Positions 44,721 to 56,140 of a stretch of DNA of 64,000 bases are shown one piece after another. The position numbers were made by a program, and so were the translations under genes. This DNA is from Phylloscopus collybita. Lineage: Eukaryota > Chordata > Aves > Passeriformes > Phylloscopidae. The stretch lies in assembly GCA_027886175.1 (NCBI GenBank), contig JAJNNQ010000019.1, positions 16,697,501 to 16,761,500 of the forward strand, read 5' to 3'. The notes beneath the pieces were generated by a model. It saw only the letters and a list, made by a program, of their open reading frames with translations, was not told the DNA's origin and did no database searches. Each line of letters opens with the position of its first letter. The first letter of the stretch is position 1.

Positions 44721-47700
44721 CGCTCACTCCCTTTCCCCACCACCAGCCTGCTGGCTTGGCTTGTGGGGTGCCTGGGCTGCCCCTTGGCAGGGCACCCTCT
44801 GGACTGCTCCAGGCATCCTCATGCTCACGCTTCCCCCGAGCCATGGGTCGCCTGCCAGCGCCTGCCCGCTCTTCCCTCCCCCCCAACCAGAGCAAGCGGG
44901 GCCAGGGCAGAGCCCCCAAACCCCCCCGGCGGCGGCTCCCCGGGCGCTCGTTTCCTCTCTGCTGCCTCCGTCTCGTTACGTCCTAATTCCCTAACGAAGG
45001 GCCAGGAGAGAGGAAGTCTTGCGGAAGCCCGTCCTGGCAGCCGCCTTCCTGCTACCAACCCCGGCCCCGGCTCCGGCAGAACGGGATTTCCTCGGGATCG
45101 GACGGGGCCGGTTCCGTGGGTTCGCTCTGGCACAAACCACGCCGCTCTCCTGGCCCCTCTTGCTCAGCCAGGGCTCCCCCCCTGTTCTCCATCCCGTGTT
45201 GTGTTTAGCCAGGTCATGAGCAGGGATGTCTCACACCCTCCTTGGAAGTGCTGGTGGAATGCTCCTCTTTTCCCATTTCCTGGTGCCCCCAGGCACCCCC
45301 GGTGCTCCATGAGTGCCTCCAGCTGAATGGCTGCCACTGGCACCCGTGTCCAGATGATGGGAAAGCTGCTGGTTTGGGATTGTCTTGGGACAACAGCTCA
45401 ACAGCTGTTGTGTCCCAGTGGTGTCTGAGCACAAATGGGAATATCCACCATCACCAGCTCTCCTTAGTAATGCACCAATGCCCCTCATCGCCCATTCTTT
45501 GTCACTGCTGTGGAGAAACCCTCTCCCTTTTCCTTTTCTTCCGTGTTTCAGGGAGTTCCTGTGTCCTTTAGCTTCCCTACCAACTCCTTCTATCCCCTGC
45601 AGACTCCTTTTCCACCCTCACTGAGTCACAACAGCTGCCAGATCCATGAGGAACACGATAATGGTCCCTGAGTGCAGCTGGGTGAGCTCCTCAGGGCTGG
45701 GACAAGGGGCTGGAGCAGGGATGGAGGAATGGTCACCACCGAGGATGGCCAGCCCTGCCAGCTCAGCCAATGGAGGTGCCACCACTTCCTCCACACAGAG
45801 ATGCACAACCAGGGGCTTTGCTGGGAGTTTTGTTTTCTTTTAGAGCCCCAGCAGTGACATGGGGACCCTGGGCAGACAGAGCAGTGCCCGCATGTCCCAC
45901 TGCCACAGGACTGTGTTGTGCTGCTGGGGATGGATGCAGATGGGAGCAGGTGGGGTGGGACTGCACGGGAGTAAGATTTTAACAGCCTAGAGACCTCCTT
46001 TGGGGATCCTTTGGGGAGGAAAGAGCAAAGTGACAAACACCGGGGTGTCTGCTGCCTTTGTGCGACCCTGCGATGCTCCCAGCTCAGGCAGCTTGACAAA
46101 GCTCAGGAGAGCACAGGGATTTGCCTCTGCACTCTTTCCTGAGGAACTTTTGCTCCTGCCAAGGGGAGTTCATCCCAGAGGATTCCCCGAGGGGGTGCTC
46201 ACAGCGTGGTTCACGGGGAAGATGGGCAGCTCACTCAGGGCTCCAACAGGTAGGAGGGACCACAAAGGGAGATGGGGCTTCTCCCACCTCTTTTGTGCTC
46301 GCTGCCTTCCCGTGCAGGGCTCGGCCCCACCAGGTGAAGGCAGGAAGGCATCAGGCAGCACAGCAGGGCTGGTGGGAGTAGCATGGTGGGGGGCCCAGCT
46401 GGTGCGTGGGCCCACGGAGAGGCTGCACAGAGAAAGGAGAAACGGGAGAATGGCTTCTTCAAACCCCTGGGTGTTGCCATGCCCGTGCCTGCTTGTTTTG
46501 GTTTTGGGAAATTCTATTCCCAGGCACGGTGTTGATGCACAAGGTCATGTTCAGTAAACTACTGAAGCTCCCACATCTGTTCCCAGAGGAGGGGCTGCGG
46601 TGATGGTCTCTGGAAAATGACCAGTGGTTCCCAAGGGTCCCACCTCTGGGGTGGGCAACTTGTAAAATGTTCAAAAGGAGTCAGAAAATAAAGGAGTGGT
46701 CTCTTGCCTGCAAGAGCACCACGCAGCCTCACTGATGCACTCCCTGTCTCGTTCCTGAGCGCCGTAACCAGTTATACCTGGGTGCCATGAGAAGGCAGGC
46801 ATGGGGTGAGGCGGGGAGGGCAGAGCTCGAGGGGAGCCCCTGCCTCTGGGTGTTGTGGCAGGGAGCCAGCAGAGGAAAGCAGAGCCTGTAGGGTGGATGA
46901 AGCACCAATGACCACAGGCACTGCCAAAGGCACTGCAGGATTAGGAGCAGCACTCTCCCAAGTAGCCCCCAACCCCCACCAAAGCTTGGTCCCCAGGAGC
47001 CACCAACACAGGGAGCAAGCCCTTGCATCCCCCAGCCTGGAGTGGGGTCCTGGGGGTGAGGTGCAGCAGGAATGTTTTCTCCTGGAGCCACCATCCTGCC
47101 CTGCTCAGGGAGCTGCTGGGACCTGCCCAAGGCAGTGAAATGTGGGTGCCCCTCCCCAAGGGGCATCCAGCACTGAGGAGACAGCCAGCACACTTGGGAC
47201 ACAGAATGAGGCTCTCCACAAGATGACCACTGGACGATACCTTTGCGTTTCCAGAGTCCCCAGCACGGCTCCTGGAGTGTGTCACCACACCTGCCTTGCT
47301 CCAAGGGCTCCTCCATGGCTTTCTGACCAGGTCATGTCCTGGCCAACCACTTCTCAGGATGGCATCTCCCATGGGCAGCTGACGGAGGGGAGATCAAGAT
47401 TGGAGGATAAGCTGGGCTTAACCAAAAGGGATCATTTCCACGAGGCACAGGGGGAAATGAGTCCTCTGAGCAGGCAAGAGAGCAGGAAAGGGCTGTGGAG
47501 GAATGGCAAGGGAGAAGGTGGCACCCTGGGAGGCAGCAGTGGGAGGTTAGAGGGGTGAAGGTACCACAAGGTGTGCTTAATTCCTGGAATGGCTTCAGGA
47601 AAGGACGCCCTGACAGCACAGCTCAGTTCCTCCCAGCTGTGCTTGTCTGCAAAACAGCCATCCCTGCTTCCCCAAAATACTTGGGAGGGCTGGAGTAGGC

Positions 47701-48390
47701 CAACTCCACCACCCTCATCGATGCTGCAGGGAGCCTATTTTAAGCCTTGCTAACGTAGGAGGATTAAATTTGGCTGGCTGAGACACGTCCTGCTCCCAGC
47801 TGTCCCCCAGCCTCCCCTGAGGTTGGCAGCTCTGCCGCAGGCAGGGCTCACGAGGCAGGAGGCTGCCCTGGACCTCCGGGGTCGGCTGCCCTGCACAAAA
47901 GGAACCCAAAACTGGGGCATCTTCTTGGATGCAGAGGCACTCAGCTCGGGCTGAGGGCAAAAACTCTTCCAGGAATTGGTGTCAACAGGTTGACCCACAT
48001 GGGATGTGGTGGGGAGCACCGTGGGACGAGCTCTCGTGGTGTGGATGGGTTTGGAGCGAGCTGGGGTCTCCAGCCCCATGGTCTCCTCTATGGTGCCCTT
48101 ACCCAGAGGAGCTGATTGATGGGGCAGTCCCTGCCTTCTCCCCATCCTGGCTTCCCCCTGCCTGCCAGGGATGTCTGTGCCCAGGGAGTCCTGTTGGGAC
48201 CCACAGCCCGATTTACCCCTTCCCACGGGGTGCACAGTCCTCTCCCCTGCCCCGCGCTCCCACGGATCCCCGACAAGCTCGTTGTTGTATTGACAGAGCA
48301 CTCATTGCTGGAGGTCTTGCCGAAGAACCTCATGGAAAACTGTGCGTTGCCTGCCTGGAATTCCCTGCCTGGTGCCAAGGCGGTGTGTAT
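44721..48390. other. Intergenic sequence, no gene recognised
   Basis: A CpG-richer patch lies at about 44890-45150, including 'cgtctcgttacgtcctaatt'. The rest is unremarkable, moderately GC-rich sequence with overlapping random frames on both strands. Confidence 0.5.
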
Positions 48391-48395
48391 TTAAG

Positions 48396-48410
48396 CGGGT
48401 GTCACACCCG
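48396..48410. promoter_or_regulatory. Perfect 15-bp palindrome CGGGTGT-C-ACACCCG
   Basis: Two 7-bp arms flank a single C. Each arm contains a GGTGT/ACACC core similar to T-box or nuclear-receptor half-sites. A TATA-like 'gtatttaagcg' lies immediately upstream. Confidence 0.35.
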
Positions 48411-48639
48411 GCCATCAAGGGCTGCATCACCGGCACCGTCCGCAGCCCAGACAGCCCGGGGCAAAGGTTTGGCCGGAGGAAATGAAGCAAGAGCTGATTT
48501 ACACCTACTGGGACGGGCCACCACCGACCTCCATCGCCCATTCCCGCTGCCACGGGGAGCATCACTCCACTGCTCTTCCTCCCTTTGCTCATTTGGAAGA
48601 CGGGGGGTAATAATCCCCATCACCTATTTGCGAGGCTGT

Positions 48640-49145
48640 TGTGAATTTTCATGAGCTCCCATCTGAACGGGGCTTTGAGCAGGAAAACTGCTGTATCAGC
48701 TCTAGGCAATGATAAACAATACTCAGCATTTACATATTCAAAGCACTTTGATTAACTCTTGGGGTTTAAGGACTTGAGTCGATTCCCACCCGACCGTAAT
48801 GGCAGCTGGACGGGGCGAGGGGCGGCGCTGGGGGAGAGCCGGGGGGAGAGCCGGGGGTTCAATCCGCCGGGCAGGGCTAGGAGAACCCCCCGACAAAGTC
48901 ACGCAAAGCACCTCCTGCCTCAAATCCCCGCCTGGAACGGAGGAAAAATAAATCCGGCTGGTCCCCGCCTGCGGGAAGGGGCAGATCCCGCCATGCGGAG
49001 AGGGTGCCGAGCGTGGAGTATCATCGGTTCTGCCGCAGAAGCTGTAACCAGGTGTTAAATAGCTGTGAAATGCTAGCTTGATTCACGCAGGAGTTGCCAA
49101 ATAAAGGAAATTTTCTTTTCCTTTAAGGAAAAATAAATTAGTGAA
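48640..49145. promoter_or_regulatory. AT-rich candidate conserved regulatory region
   Basis: Unique AT-rich sequence contains 'ggcaatgataaacaatactc', 'atttacatattcaaagcact', a TCF/LEF-like CTTTGATT at 48747-48754 and, after a CpG-rich spacer, 'ttaaatagctgtgaaatgct' and a purine/pyrimidine inverted repeat near 49100-49130. No coding or repeat signature is seen. The regulatory role is inference. Confidence 0.35.
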
Positions 49146-49274
49146 GGATGGGCCCACGCCTGCCCTGATTGCACAGCGCTCCGTGACCTCCTCCCCAGAC
49201 GCCTGCCAGTTCCACGGGGGCAAAAAGCCGCGGAGAGCAAATCCAGGAGCACGATTTCGCATTTTATTCATCAG

Positions 49275-49314
<40 letters not shown>

Positions 49315-49319
49315 TTTCC
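49275..49319 (+). repeat. T-rich (TTTTC)n/(T)n block
   Basis: Repeated TTTTC pentamers grade into a T-run, about 45 bp. Confidence 0.92.
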
Positions 49320-50439
49320 TTACCAAGTCTTCACAATCTCCTGGATTTAAATGCCGCCCCCCCACCTCCACTCCGCCCCTCCCCAGGGGATGCTCAACTC
49401 CCCCCGGGGTTCCTACTGCCACAGGATCCTCCAGCTTTATTATTGAAATCACTGTCAAACAAGAGCAAAAACCTGGCGAAACTTTGGTGCCGCCCTCACC
49501 CAGCAACTTCAGCTGCGGCAGCGGCCGGGGCCGCCTGCTCTGGGCAGGGGGTATCCGTGCAGAACTGCCAGCTCCGGGGCTAAACCCCTTCCGAACCGCC
49601 CCGTCAGCTCCTTCTGCCATTAATTAGCGGCACTCTCGGCAAAAGTAGCTCTCCCTGCTCCAGCGGCTGGAGCCAGTCACCCCGCACCGCAGGATTCCGG
49701 CGGATCCCCCAGCCCGAGGCAGACGAGATGCTGCTGCCGTGGTACACCCAGCACCGTGTCCCTGGCCCTGAAAATCCAGCGCTGGCCGGGAAAGATAAAG
49801 GGCAGGGACACAGCCATCCATCCATCCATCCATCCCTGCGGGCTGGGAGCGCTGAGCTGCGCCGGCCGCCACGCATGAGCACTGCGAGGCCGCCGCTCTG
49901 GTTTCCTCTATTAAAAAAAAGGTTTTCCTGCTGCTGGGAAGGAAACTTTGGGCACCGTCCCCTGTGCAGCAGCCCAGGAGCAGCAGCCGGAGCAAAGCCC
50001 CTCGCCAGCTCCGGACACGGCAGATGCTGGGAGCTGCTGGGGATGCGGGAGGCGTGCGGGTCTGCGTGGGCACAGCCGCCTCGGCCCTTGTCCCAGCGCC
50101 GCTGGCCGCTCCTGGAGCTCTTTGTGCCCAGTGCTGGGGACAACCGGACGGAGCTGGCCACGGAGCGGGGCCGGCGGGAAGGACAGATCCAGCTCCAGAA
50201 CTTGCGGGGAGAGACCGAGAGTGAGATGTCCCAGCTGCTCCCTTCAGCAGGAGGAAGGACCGGGGAGGGCTAAAGGGTGGCTCCGGGGTTGGGGTGCGGG
50301 GCTGATGCCGCCTGTCCCCACCCCGTCCCAGCGGCTCACAGGGACACGGGGACCGGGCAGCATCACCCGGCAAAACTCCCGGAGCCCCGCGTGCCCGCCG
50401 CCGCACCCCCAGCGGGTCCTCCCGGTGCTGCCAGAACAC
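49320..50439. other. GC-rich unique sequence, no gene recognised
   Basis: A (CATC) tetramer array lies at about 49816-49836. A 'ttaattagcgg' homeodomain-type site is near 49620. Overlapping open frames on both strands show no domain. Confidence 0.45.
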
Positions 50440-50805
50440 CCCGGGGACCGGCTCCTGCCTTCACCCCCTGCTCGGTCCCGGTCTCGGGGGGGTGGGTGGG
50501 CTGCGGGGCGGCGCGGAGCGGGGACACCGGGGTGCCGGTGCCGTGCGGTGCCGCGCCGGGGCCGTGCCGTGCGGTGCCGCCCGCGCCGCGATCGATCGGC
50601 ATCGACCGTCCCCGCCGCGCTGCTCCAGTTTCCAGCCAATGTCGGGCGGCGGCGGCCCGGGGACCCGCCGGTGGCACCGCGCACCCGCCTGGCGCCGCCC
50701 GCGCCGCGCTGCCCCGAAGAGCCGGCCTGGACCGCGCCGGCCGCGGAGCCGCTCGGCCGGGGGGCGGCGGAGGGAGGGAGCGGCCGGGCGGGCACCGGAG
50801 CGGGC
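50440..50805. promoter_or_regulatory. CpG island with CCAAT box
   Basis: This is the densest CpG patch of the right half, with repeated 'gccgtgcggtgccgc', a ClaI-like 'gatcgatcggcatcg', a CCAAT motif ('ttccagccaatgtc', about 50630-50643) and GC boxes. It passes directly into a 24-bp minisatellite. It resembles a CpG-island promoter. Ownership and strand are unknown; an upstream promoter of the neighbour expected from mammalian synteny (CXXC5) is one possibility. Confidence 0.45.
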
Positions 50806-51790
50806 ACTGAGCAGGGCAAACAGCAGGGTACCGAGCAGGACAGACAGCCGGGCACCGAGCAGGACAGACAGCCGGGCACCGAGCAGGGCAAACAGCCGGG
50901 CATCCAGCAGGACAGACAGCCGGGCATCGGAGCGGGCACCGAGCAGGGCAAACAGCCGGGCATCCAGCAGGACAGACAGCCGGGCATCGGAGCGGGCACT
51001 GCCCAGGGCAAACAGCAGGACAGACAGCCGGGCACCGAGCAGGACAGACAGCGGGCATTGGAACAGGCATCGAGCAGAACAGACAGCAGGGCACTGAGTA
51101 GGGCAAACAGCCGGGCATCGGAGCAGGCATCGAGCAGGACAAACAGCAGGGCACCAGAGCGGGCACTGCCCAGGGCAAACAGCCAGGCACTGAACAGAGC
51201 ACAGACTGAGAAGTGGATTGGGCAAACAGCTGGGCACTGAGCAGGGCACAGACTGAGAAGTGCATGGGGCAAACAGCTGGGCACCAGGCTGGGCACTGGG
51301 CACTGTGAAGCAGACCAGGCAAACAAGCAAGTGATGGGGCTGGGAAAGCAATGGGGCAGACAAGCTGGTACTGGGCAAGGCAGACAATCGTGCACTGAAC
51401 CAGGTAGCAGGCTGTGTGAACAAGCAGACACTGGAGCAGATATGGAACCAAGCTCAGAACCAAACAGTGAACCAGGGACCAGACTGGGCACTGGACTGGG
51501 CGAACAACTGGGCATGGAACCAAGCACGCAAGTGGGCACTGTGCCAGGCACTGCTGCAATGAGAACAGAACTGGGTACCAAACCAGGCAAAGAACTGGGC
51601 ACTGGGCTGGGTCAGGCTGTAGTGGGCACTGACTGGGAGCTGCTGCACTGGCTACTGCACCAGGCACCAAACTGGGCAAGGAACCAGGCACTGCAGCAGG
51701 AGGTGCTGGCCTGGGCACCAAACATCAGGCAGAGCTACTGAACCAGACACTTAAGCAGGCACAAAACCACACTGGGCACCTTGCTGGGCA
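50789..51790 (+). repeat. 24-bp minisatellite, degenerating rightward
   Basis: Units such as 'accgagcaggacagacagcc' + gggc (24 bp) are well preserved to about 51250 and then decay into looser GGGCACTG/AACCAGGCA motifs to about 51790. Because 24 is a multiple of 3, several frames remain open for over 400 residues on both strands, with Glu/Gln/Thr or Cys/Pro/Ala compositions that are repeat artefacts. Confidence 0.95.
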
Positions 51791-52830
51791 GGGCTGTGGC
51801 TGCACCCAGTCGGGTATTGCCACAGCAGGCACTGAATGAGGGCTGCAGCATGCACAGCGTCACTCAGCACCACACCAGCACCAAACTGTTCCAGGCTGTC
51901 CTGTCCCATGGCACTGCCCTGCACCAACACAAACATCCCACACCACTGCTGCCCCACTGTGCCCACCCCAGCACCCCCAAAGCCCCCCAGCATGGCACCA
52001 GGTCGCCCTCCTGCCCCTCCATAGGAAGGGACGTGTGTCCCCTCAGGACACTGCAGCCCCTTTGGGACCCCTGAGGGACACCCACCCAGTGCTGCCACCC
52101 TGTCCTTAAGGCTGCAAGTGCCACTGACTGCCACGGTTAAGCAAGTGCAGCAGCAAGAGGTTTGCCAGCCCTGGGCTGCCAGGAGCCCCAGCAGAATCCC
52201 ACTGCCCGCAGCACCTTTGGATTTTGGGGAAGAGAACCGACCCATGGAGCCAGGGGCTTCTTTAGGAGGGGCTTCTTTGGGCTTTACCCCAGCACGGCCA
52301 GGCCTGTGGTCCCCCCAGGTGCCCGCGGGAGGTGCCGCGGTGGCCGTGCAGCTGCAGGAGGAGTGACGGCCCCTGTTATTTCCTCGATGGTGCCGAAATG
52401 TGCGCAAACACTGCCTCCATTATCCGCTGCCGGGCTCCCTGCACAAGCGGGAGAGTGACCCCAGCGTGTTTTGAAACGCAGCCCTGCGCTAGGTACACAA
52501 GCCGGCGGCTCTGCTCACCACAGAAACGCTCGGCCTGGCGGGATAGAGCAGCTTTTGATTGTGTGGGTGTCGCTCCAGGAACCCTCCCACTGCTGCCTCA
52601 ACCGCTCTGCAACCGGCAACGCACGCACCGAGGGGAAAACACGGCTGGCCAGAGCCCGGGGGAAATCTGCTGCTGAGGAAGGACCTGCCAGAGGAGCCAC
52701 GCTCTGGCTGGGTGTTGAGACAGCACTGATGATGTGGGGTTTGAGGCATTTGGGGAAAACCCAGGGAAAGGGGATTTTTAGGTGTCTAATGCTGTGGCAT
52801 GGGGAACTTCAGAGGGTGGTTTCGAAGAGC
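51791..52830. other. Intergenic sequence, no gene recognised
   Basis: Nothing identifiable beyond random open frames. Confidence 0.5.
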
Positions 52831-52832
52831 AG

Positions 52833-52955
52833 TGAGATAACACTCTCAGGAACATGGTGGGGTTGCTGCAGTGCCCTGTACAAGGCCAGGGGCTGGGCTT
52901 GATGATCCTTGTGGGTTCGTTCCAACTCTGGATATTCCACAATTCTGTGAGCAGT
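52833..52955 (+). repeat. CR1 LINE 3' end (diverged subfamily)
   Basis: 'gctgggcttgatgatccttg' then 'gttccaactctggatattcc' and 'acaattctgtgagc' follow the CR1 3' terminus in sense orientation. The upstream limit is uncertain. Confidence 0.8.
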
Positions 52956-53423
52956 TGGAGGGACCAGGGGAGGGAGAAATGTTGGGAGCAGCAGGAAAGG
53001 TGGAGGGCTGGGTGCTTTGGGATGGGTTCAGAGCTATGGAGCGTCTGTCCTCACCAGCACAACCCTGGGATGGCACCACTCATCTCATGGATGTCCTGTG
53101 CCACTCCCAGGGCCAACAGTGCCCCTCCACTCCTGGGACAGGCTGGGGAGGCTGGCATAGGCTGACTGCCACTGCCCTGGCAGCGTGGGGGTCCTGTGGG
53201 TGATATTTTGGGTAATGCTGTGTGTGGCCACTTTGTTCAGTGAGAAGGCAATGGGTGACAGCCAGAGCGGGCAGTGAGAGGGACTGGAGGGTCCCAAGGG
53301 TGGGTGGAAACACCCCAGACATGCCATTGTCACACACGCTGGGGCTGGGGGAGGTGAAGCCAGGAGCTCAGGGTGCCTTGGGGAGGTGACTCAGTTTCCA
53401 CACACGGGCACGAGCAGGGAGGC
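52956..53423. other. Intergenic sequence, no gene recognised
   Basis: No identifiable feature between a CR1 end and the GGTGGCAGT array. Confidence 0.5.
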
Positions 53424-54093
53424 TGGTGGCTGTGGTGGCAGTGCTGGCCATGGTGGTGGTGGCAGTGGTGGCAGTGGTGGCAGTGGCGGTGGTGGCAGTG
53501 GCAGTGGTGGCCCTGGTGGCAGCGGTGGCAGTGGTGGCAGTGGCTGTGGTGGCAGTGGCGGCCATGGTGGCAGTGACAGTGGTGGCAGTGGTGGCAGTGG
53601 TGGCAGTGGTGGCAGTGGCGGTGGTGGTAGTGGCAGTGGTGGCCCTGGTGGCAGTGGTGAGAGTGGCAGTGGTGGCAGTGGTGGTGGTGGCAGTGGCAGT
53701 GGTGGCCCTGGTGGCCCTGGTGGCTGTGGTGGCAGTGATAGTGGTGGCAGTGGTGGCCGTGGTGGCCCTGGTGGCAGTGGTGGCAGTGGTGGCAGTGACA
53801 GTGGTGGCCATGGTGGTCCTGGTGGCCCTGGTGGCAGCGGTGGCAGTGGTGGCAGTGGTGGCCCTGGTGGCAGTGGTGGCAGTGGTGACAGTGGCGGTGG
53901 TGGTGGTGGCAGTGGTGGCCGTGGTGGCCCTGGTGGCAGTGGTGGCAGTGACAGTGGCAGTGACAGTGGTGACCCTGGTGGCAGTGGTGGCAGTGACAGT
54001 GGCGGCAGTGGTGGCAGTGGTGGCCCCGGTGGCAGTGACAGTGGTGGCCCCGGTGGCCCTGGTGGCAGTGGTGGCAGGGCCGTGGTGGCTGCT
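53424..54093 (+). repeat. 9-bp GGTGGCAGT minisatellite (~670 bp)
   Basis: More than 70 units of GGTGGCAGT with GGTGGCCCT, GGTGGCCGT and GGTGACAGT variants. The plus strand is strongly G-rich and the minus strand C-rich. All six frames are open, giving Gly/Ser-, Val/Ala- and His/Cys-rich artefacts of up to 450 residues. Confidence 0.97.
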
Positions 54094-54917
54094 GGGCTGG
54101 CGGCTGCAGAGCCTTCCTGTTCCTGCAGGATCCGCTGGCTTTGTGCCGCACAGCGAGGGGGGCAGAGCTCTTCTTGCACCTGCCCAGAGCATCTGCTAGG
54201 GAGAAAATCTCCATGGCAACTCCGCTGGTTCCTCCATCCCTGTTCCACGGGGGACAGGGTGCTCTGCCTCTGCCTGCCCCCTCACAGCTGGGGTGTCCCC
54301 GTGGTGGGGACAGGCCACTGGTGCCCTGGGCGGGGGGCTCTGGGAAAGGATGGCTTTGCTGCAGGCCAGCCCCTTGCCACGGGAGCCTGCTGATCCCTCC
54401 CCGTGGGTCTCCAGGCCTCAGACCGACCACCAGTGATGGGAAGCGACATCTGGAACTCGCCAAATTTAGGAGGTGGTTCCCTGCTTTGCTCCCAGCTTCA
54501 CAGGAGGCAGGTGGTTTTCCGTCCTCCCTGCCACATCCCATCAGGACACAGCGAACCTTCCTGTGCCTCAGCTGCATTTGAGACCTTTGCCCTTTCCAAA
54601 GTGGGGAACAGGGGGAAATTTTGGGGGAGGTGAAACGATGTCCAGTGGGACCAGGGCTCCTGAGCATGGAGCCAGCAGCGAGCCTGAGCATGGAGTGCAA
54701 ACACCACGCTGTTCATTTGGACATCCTTCCCTGGATGGGGGGGTTGCCCGCTGCCATCCTGAGCCCCAGCATCTCCCCTCTCCTTGTAGAGGTGCAGGGG
54801 AAGGGCTGGAGCTGCTTTCTTGGGCACTGCCTGTCTGGTGTCCCTGGGGAAGCTGAGCAGTGGCAGCCCCAGCCCACGAGCCCTGCACACCCATCACCTG
54901 CTCTGCCCCTGCTGCAG
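54094..54917. other. Intergenic sequence, no gene recognised
   Basis: Unremarkable moderately GC-rich sequence ending in a good polypyrimidine tract and CAG at 54915-54917. Confidence 0.45.
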
Positions 54918-55036
54918 GGCTCTCGTGGAGACCCTGGACTCCATGTGGGCTCTGGAAGGGGCCAAGAAGGAGGTGGAGAAGATTTTCAATGAGACTGGGG
55001 AGGAAAGGGAGGGAAATGCAAGTGGCAGCAGCACTT
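54918..55036 (+). other. Exon-like segment with splice-site flanks
   Basis: The segment follows 'ctctgcccctgctgcag' (strong acceptor) and precedes gtgagg (donor-like). In one frame (codons starting at 54919) it reads ALVETLDSMWALEGAKKEVE and then KIFNETGEEREGN, a charged, helix-like composition unlike the surrounding random frames. I do not recognise the protein family. It may be a real internal exon of 119 bp, a leader exon of a downstream gene or chance. Confidence 0.2.
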
Positions 55037-55854
55037 GTGAGGGCTCTGGAAGCTCCTCACATCCTCTGCCCTGCCATTTATATGGGCACTCTTGGGTGTT
55101 TGAAGGGCTGGAGTGACTCGGTGCCTGCAAAGCCCTCCTGGTTCCAGGAGTGTCTGGGATGCTGGGGGATAACCCCACCTCTCCAAAGGTCACCAGTCCC
55201 TCCAGACTCCTGCCACCCTTGCACCTCAGCCTGGCTGGTGGCACCTTCTCTGCTGCTGAGCTCCAGAGGGCACTTGCTCCATTCCTGGCCTCACCGAGCT
55301 CCTTCCAAAGCCAGGGCATTCAGGCAAGCCCTCAGCTACTGGAAACCCACAGTCTGCTCTTCTAAAAGGGGAAAGCAAACTGCTGTGCCAAAAAATTGAA
55401 GGAGGGGAGCCCAGCCCTCACTCTGACTGAGGGCAGGAGCATCCCATCTGCAGACAGACCCCTCAGCTTCAGCAGGACACCCAACAATTTCATTTCTGCA
55501 AGTCAGGATGCAGCCAGTCCCCACAGCAAGAGGCAGCCTCTGACCCAGAGGGTTTCCAGAGGGAGGATGCAGAGTGGGACAACCCAAGGAATGGCCTCTC
55601 TGCTATGTAAAGGTGGGAAACTGAGGCACAGGATGATTTAGGGACTCAGTCAAGCCATGTGTGACAGGATGCAGATGGCCCAAATCCCAGGCTCTTCTCT
55701 GAATTGCTGCTGAATTCTCCTAGAGGCAAAAAATAGCAATTTTTGATTGCCTCTGAAGCACCGGTTGAGGATGCTGAGCCCTCAGGAAGGAGGGAGCCGT
55801 TGGTGGAAAGGATCCCAGGGCACCAACTGGAGCGTGGGGAGATGGTCCAGGCTG
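55037..55854. other. Intergenic sequence, no gene recognised
   Basis: No feature identified. Confidence 0.5.
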
Positions 55855-56140
55855 GGAGGAGCAGGGGACAGAGGTGATGAAAGGACAAGCGGGAACAGTT
55901 TTAAACTAAAAGATGAGAGCTTTAGAATGAACATTAGACAGAAATTCCTCCCTGTGAGGGTGGGGAGGCCCTGGCACAAGGTGCCCAGAGAAGCTGTGGC
56001 TGCCCCATCCTGGAAGTAGCCAAGGCCAGGCTGGATGGGAGCAAAACCAACACAAACTTGTTCTAGGGGAAGGTCCCTTGCCTGTGGGACTGGATGACTT
56101 TTAAAGTCTCTTCCTACCCAAACCATTCTGTAGTTCAATG
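55855..56140 (+). repeat. CR1 LINE 3' fragment
   Basis: 'gacaagcgggaacagtttta', 'ttagacagaaattcctccct', 'gtggggaggccctggcacaa', 'tgcccagagaagctgtggct' and 'cctacccaaaccattctgta' follow the CR1 order in sense orientation. It is 5'-truncated. Confidence 0.92.

Noticed and set aside
49948..51602. Frames of 430 (plus) and 452 (minus) residues
   Set aside because: They run through the CpG island and the 24-bp minisatellite, whose period divides by three. No family resemblance and no supporting splice structure.
53330..54700. 456-residue minus-strand frame with long His/Cys repeats, resembling a metal-binding protein
   Set aside because: It is the reverse complement of the GGTGGCAGT array; His and Cys come from CAC, CAT and TGC triplets of the repeat, and other frames are equally open.
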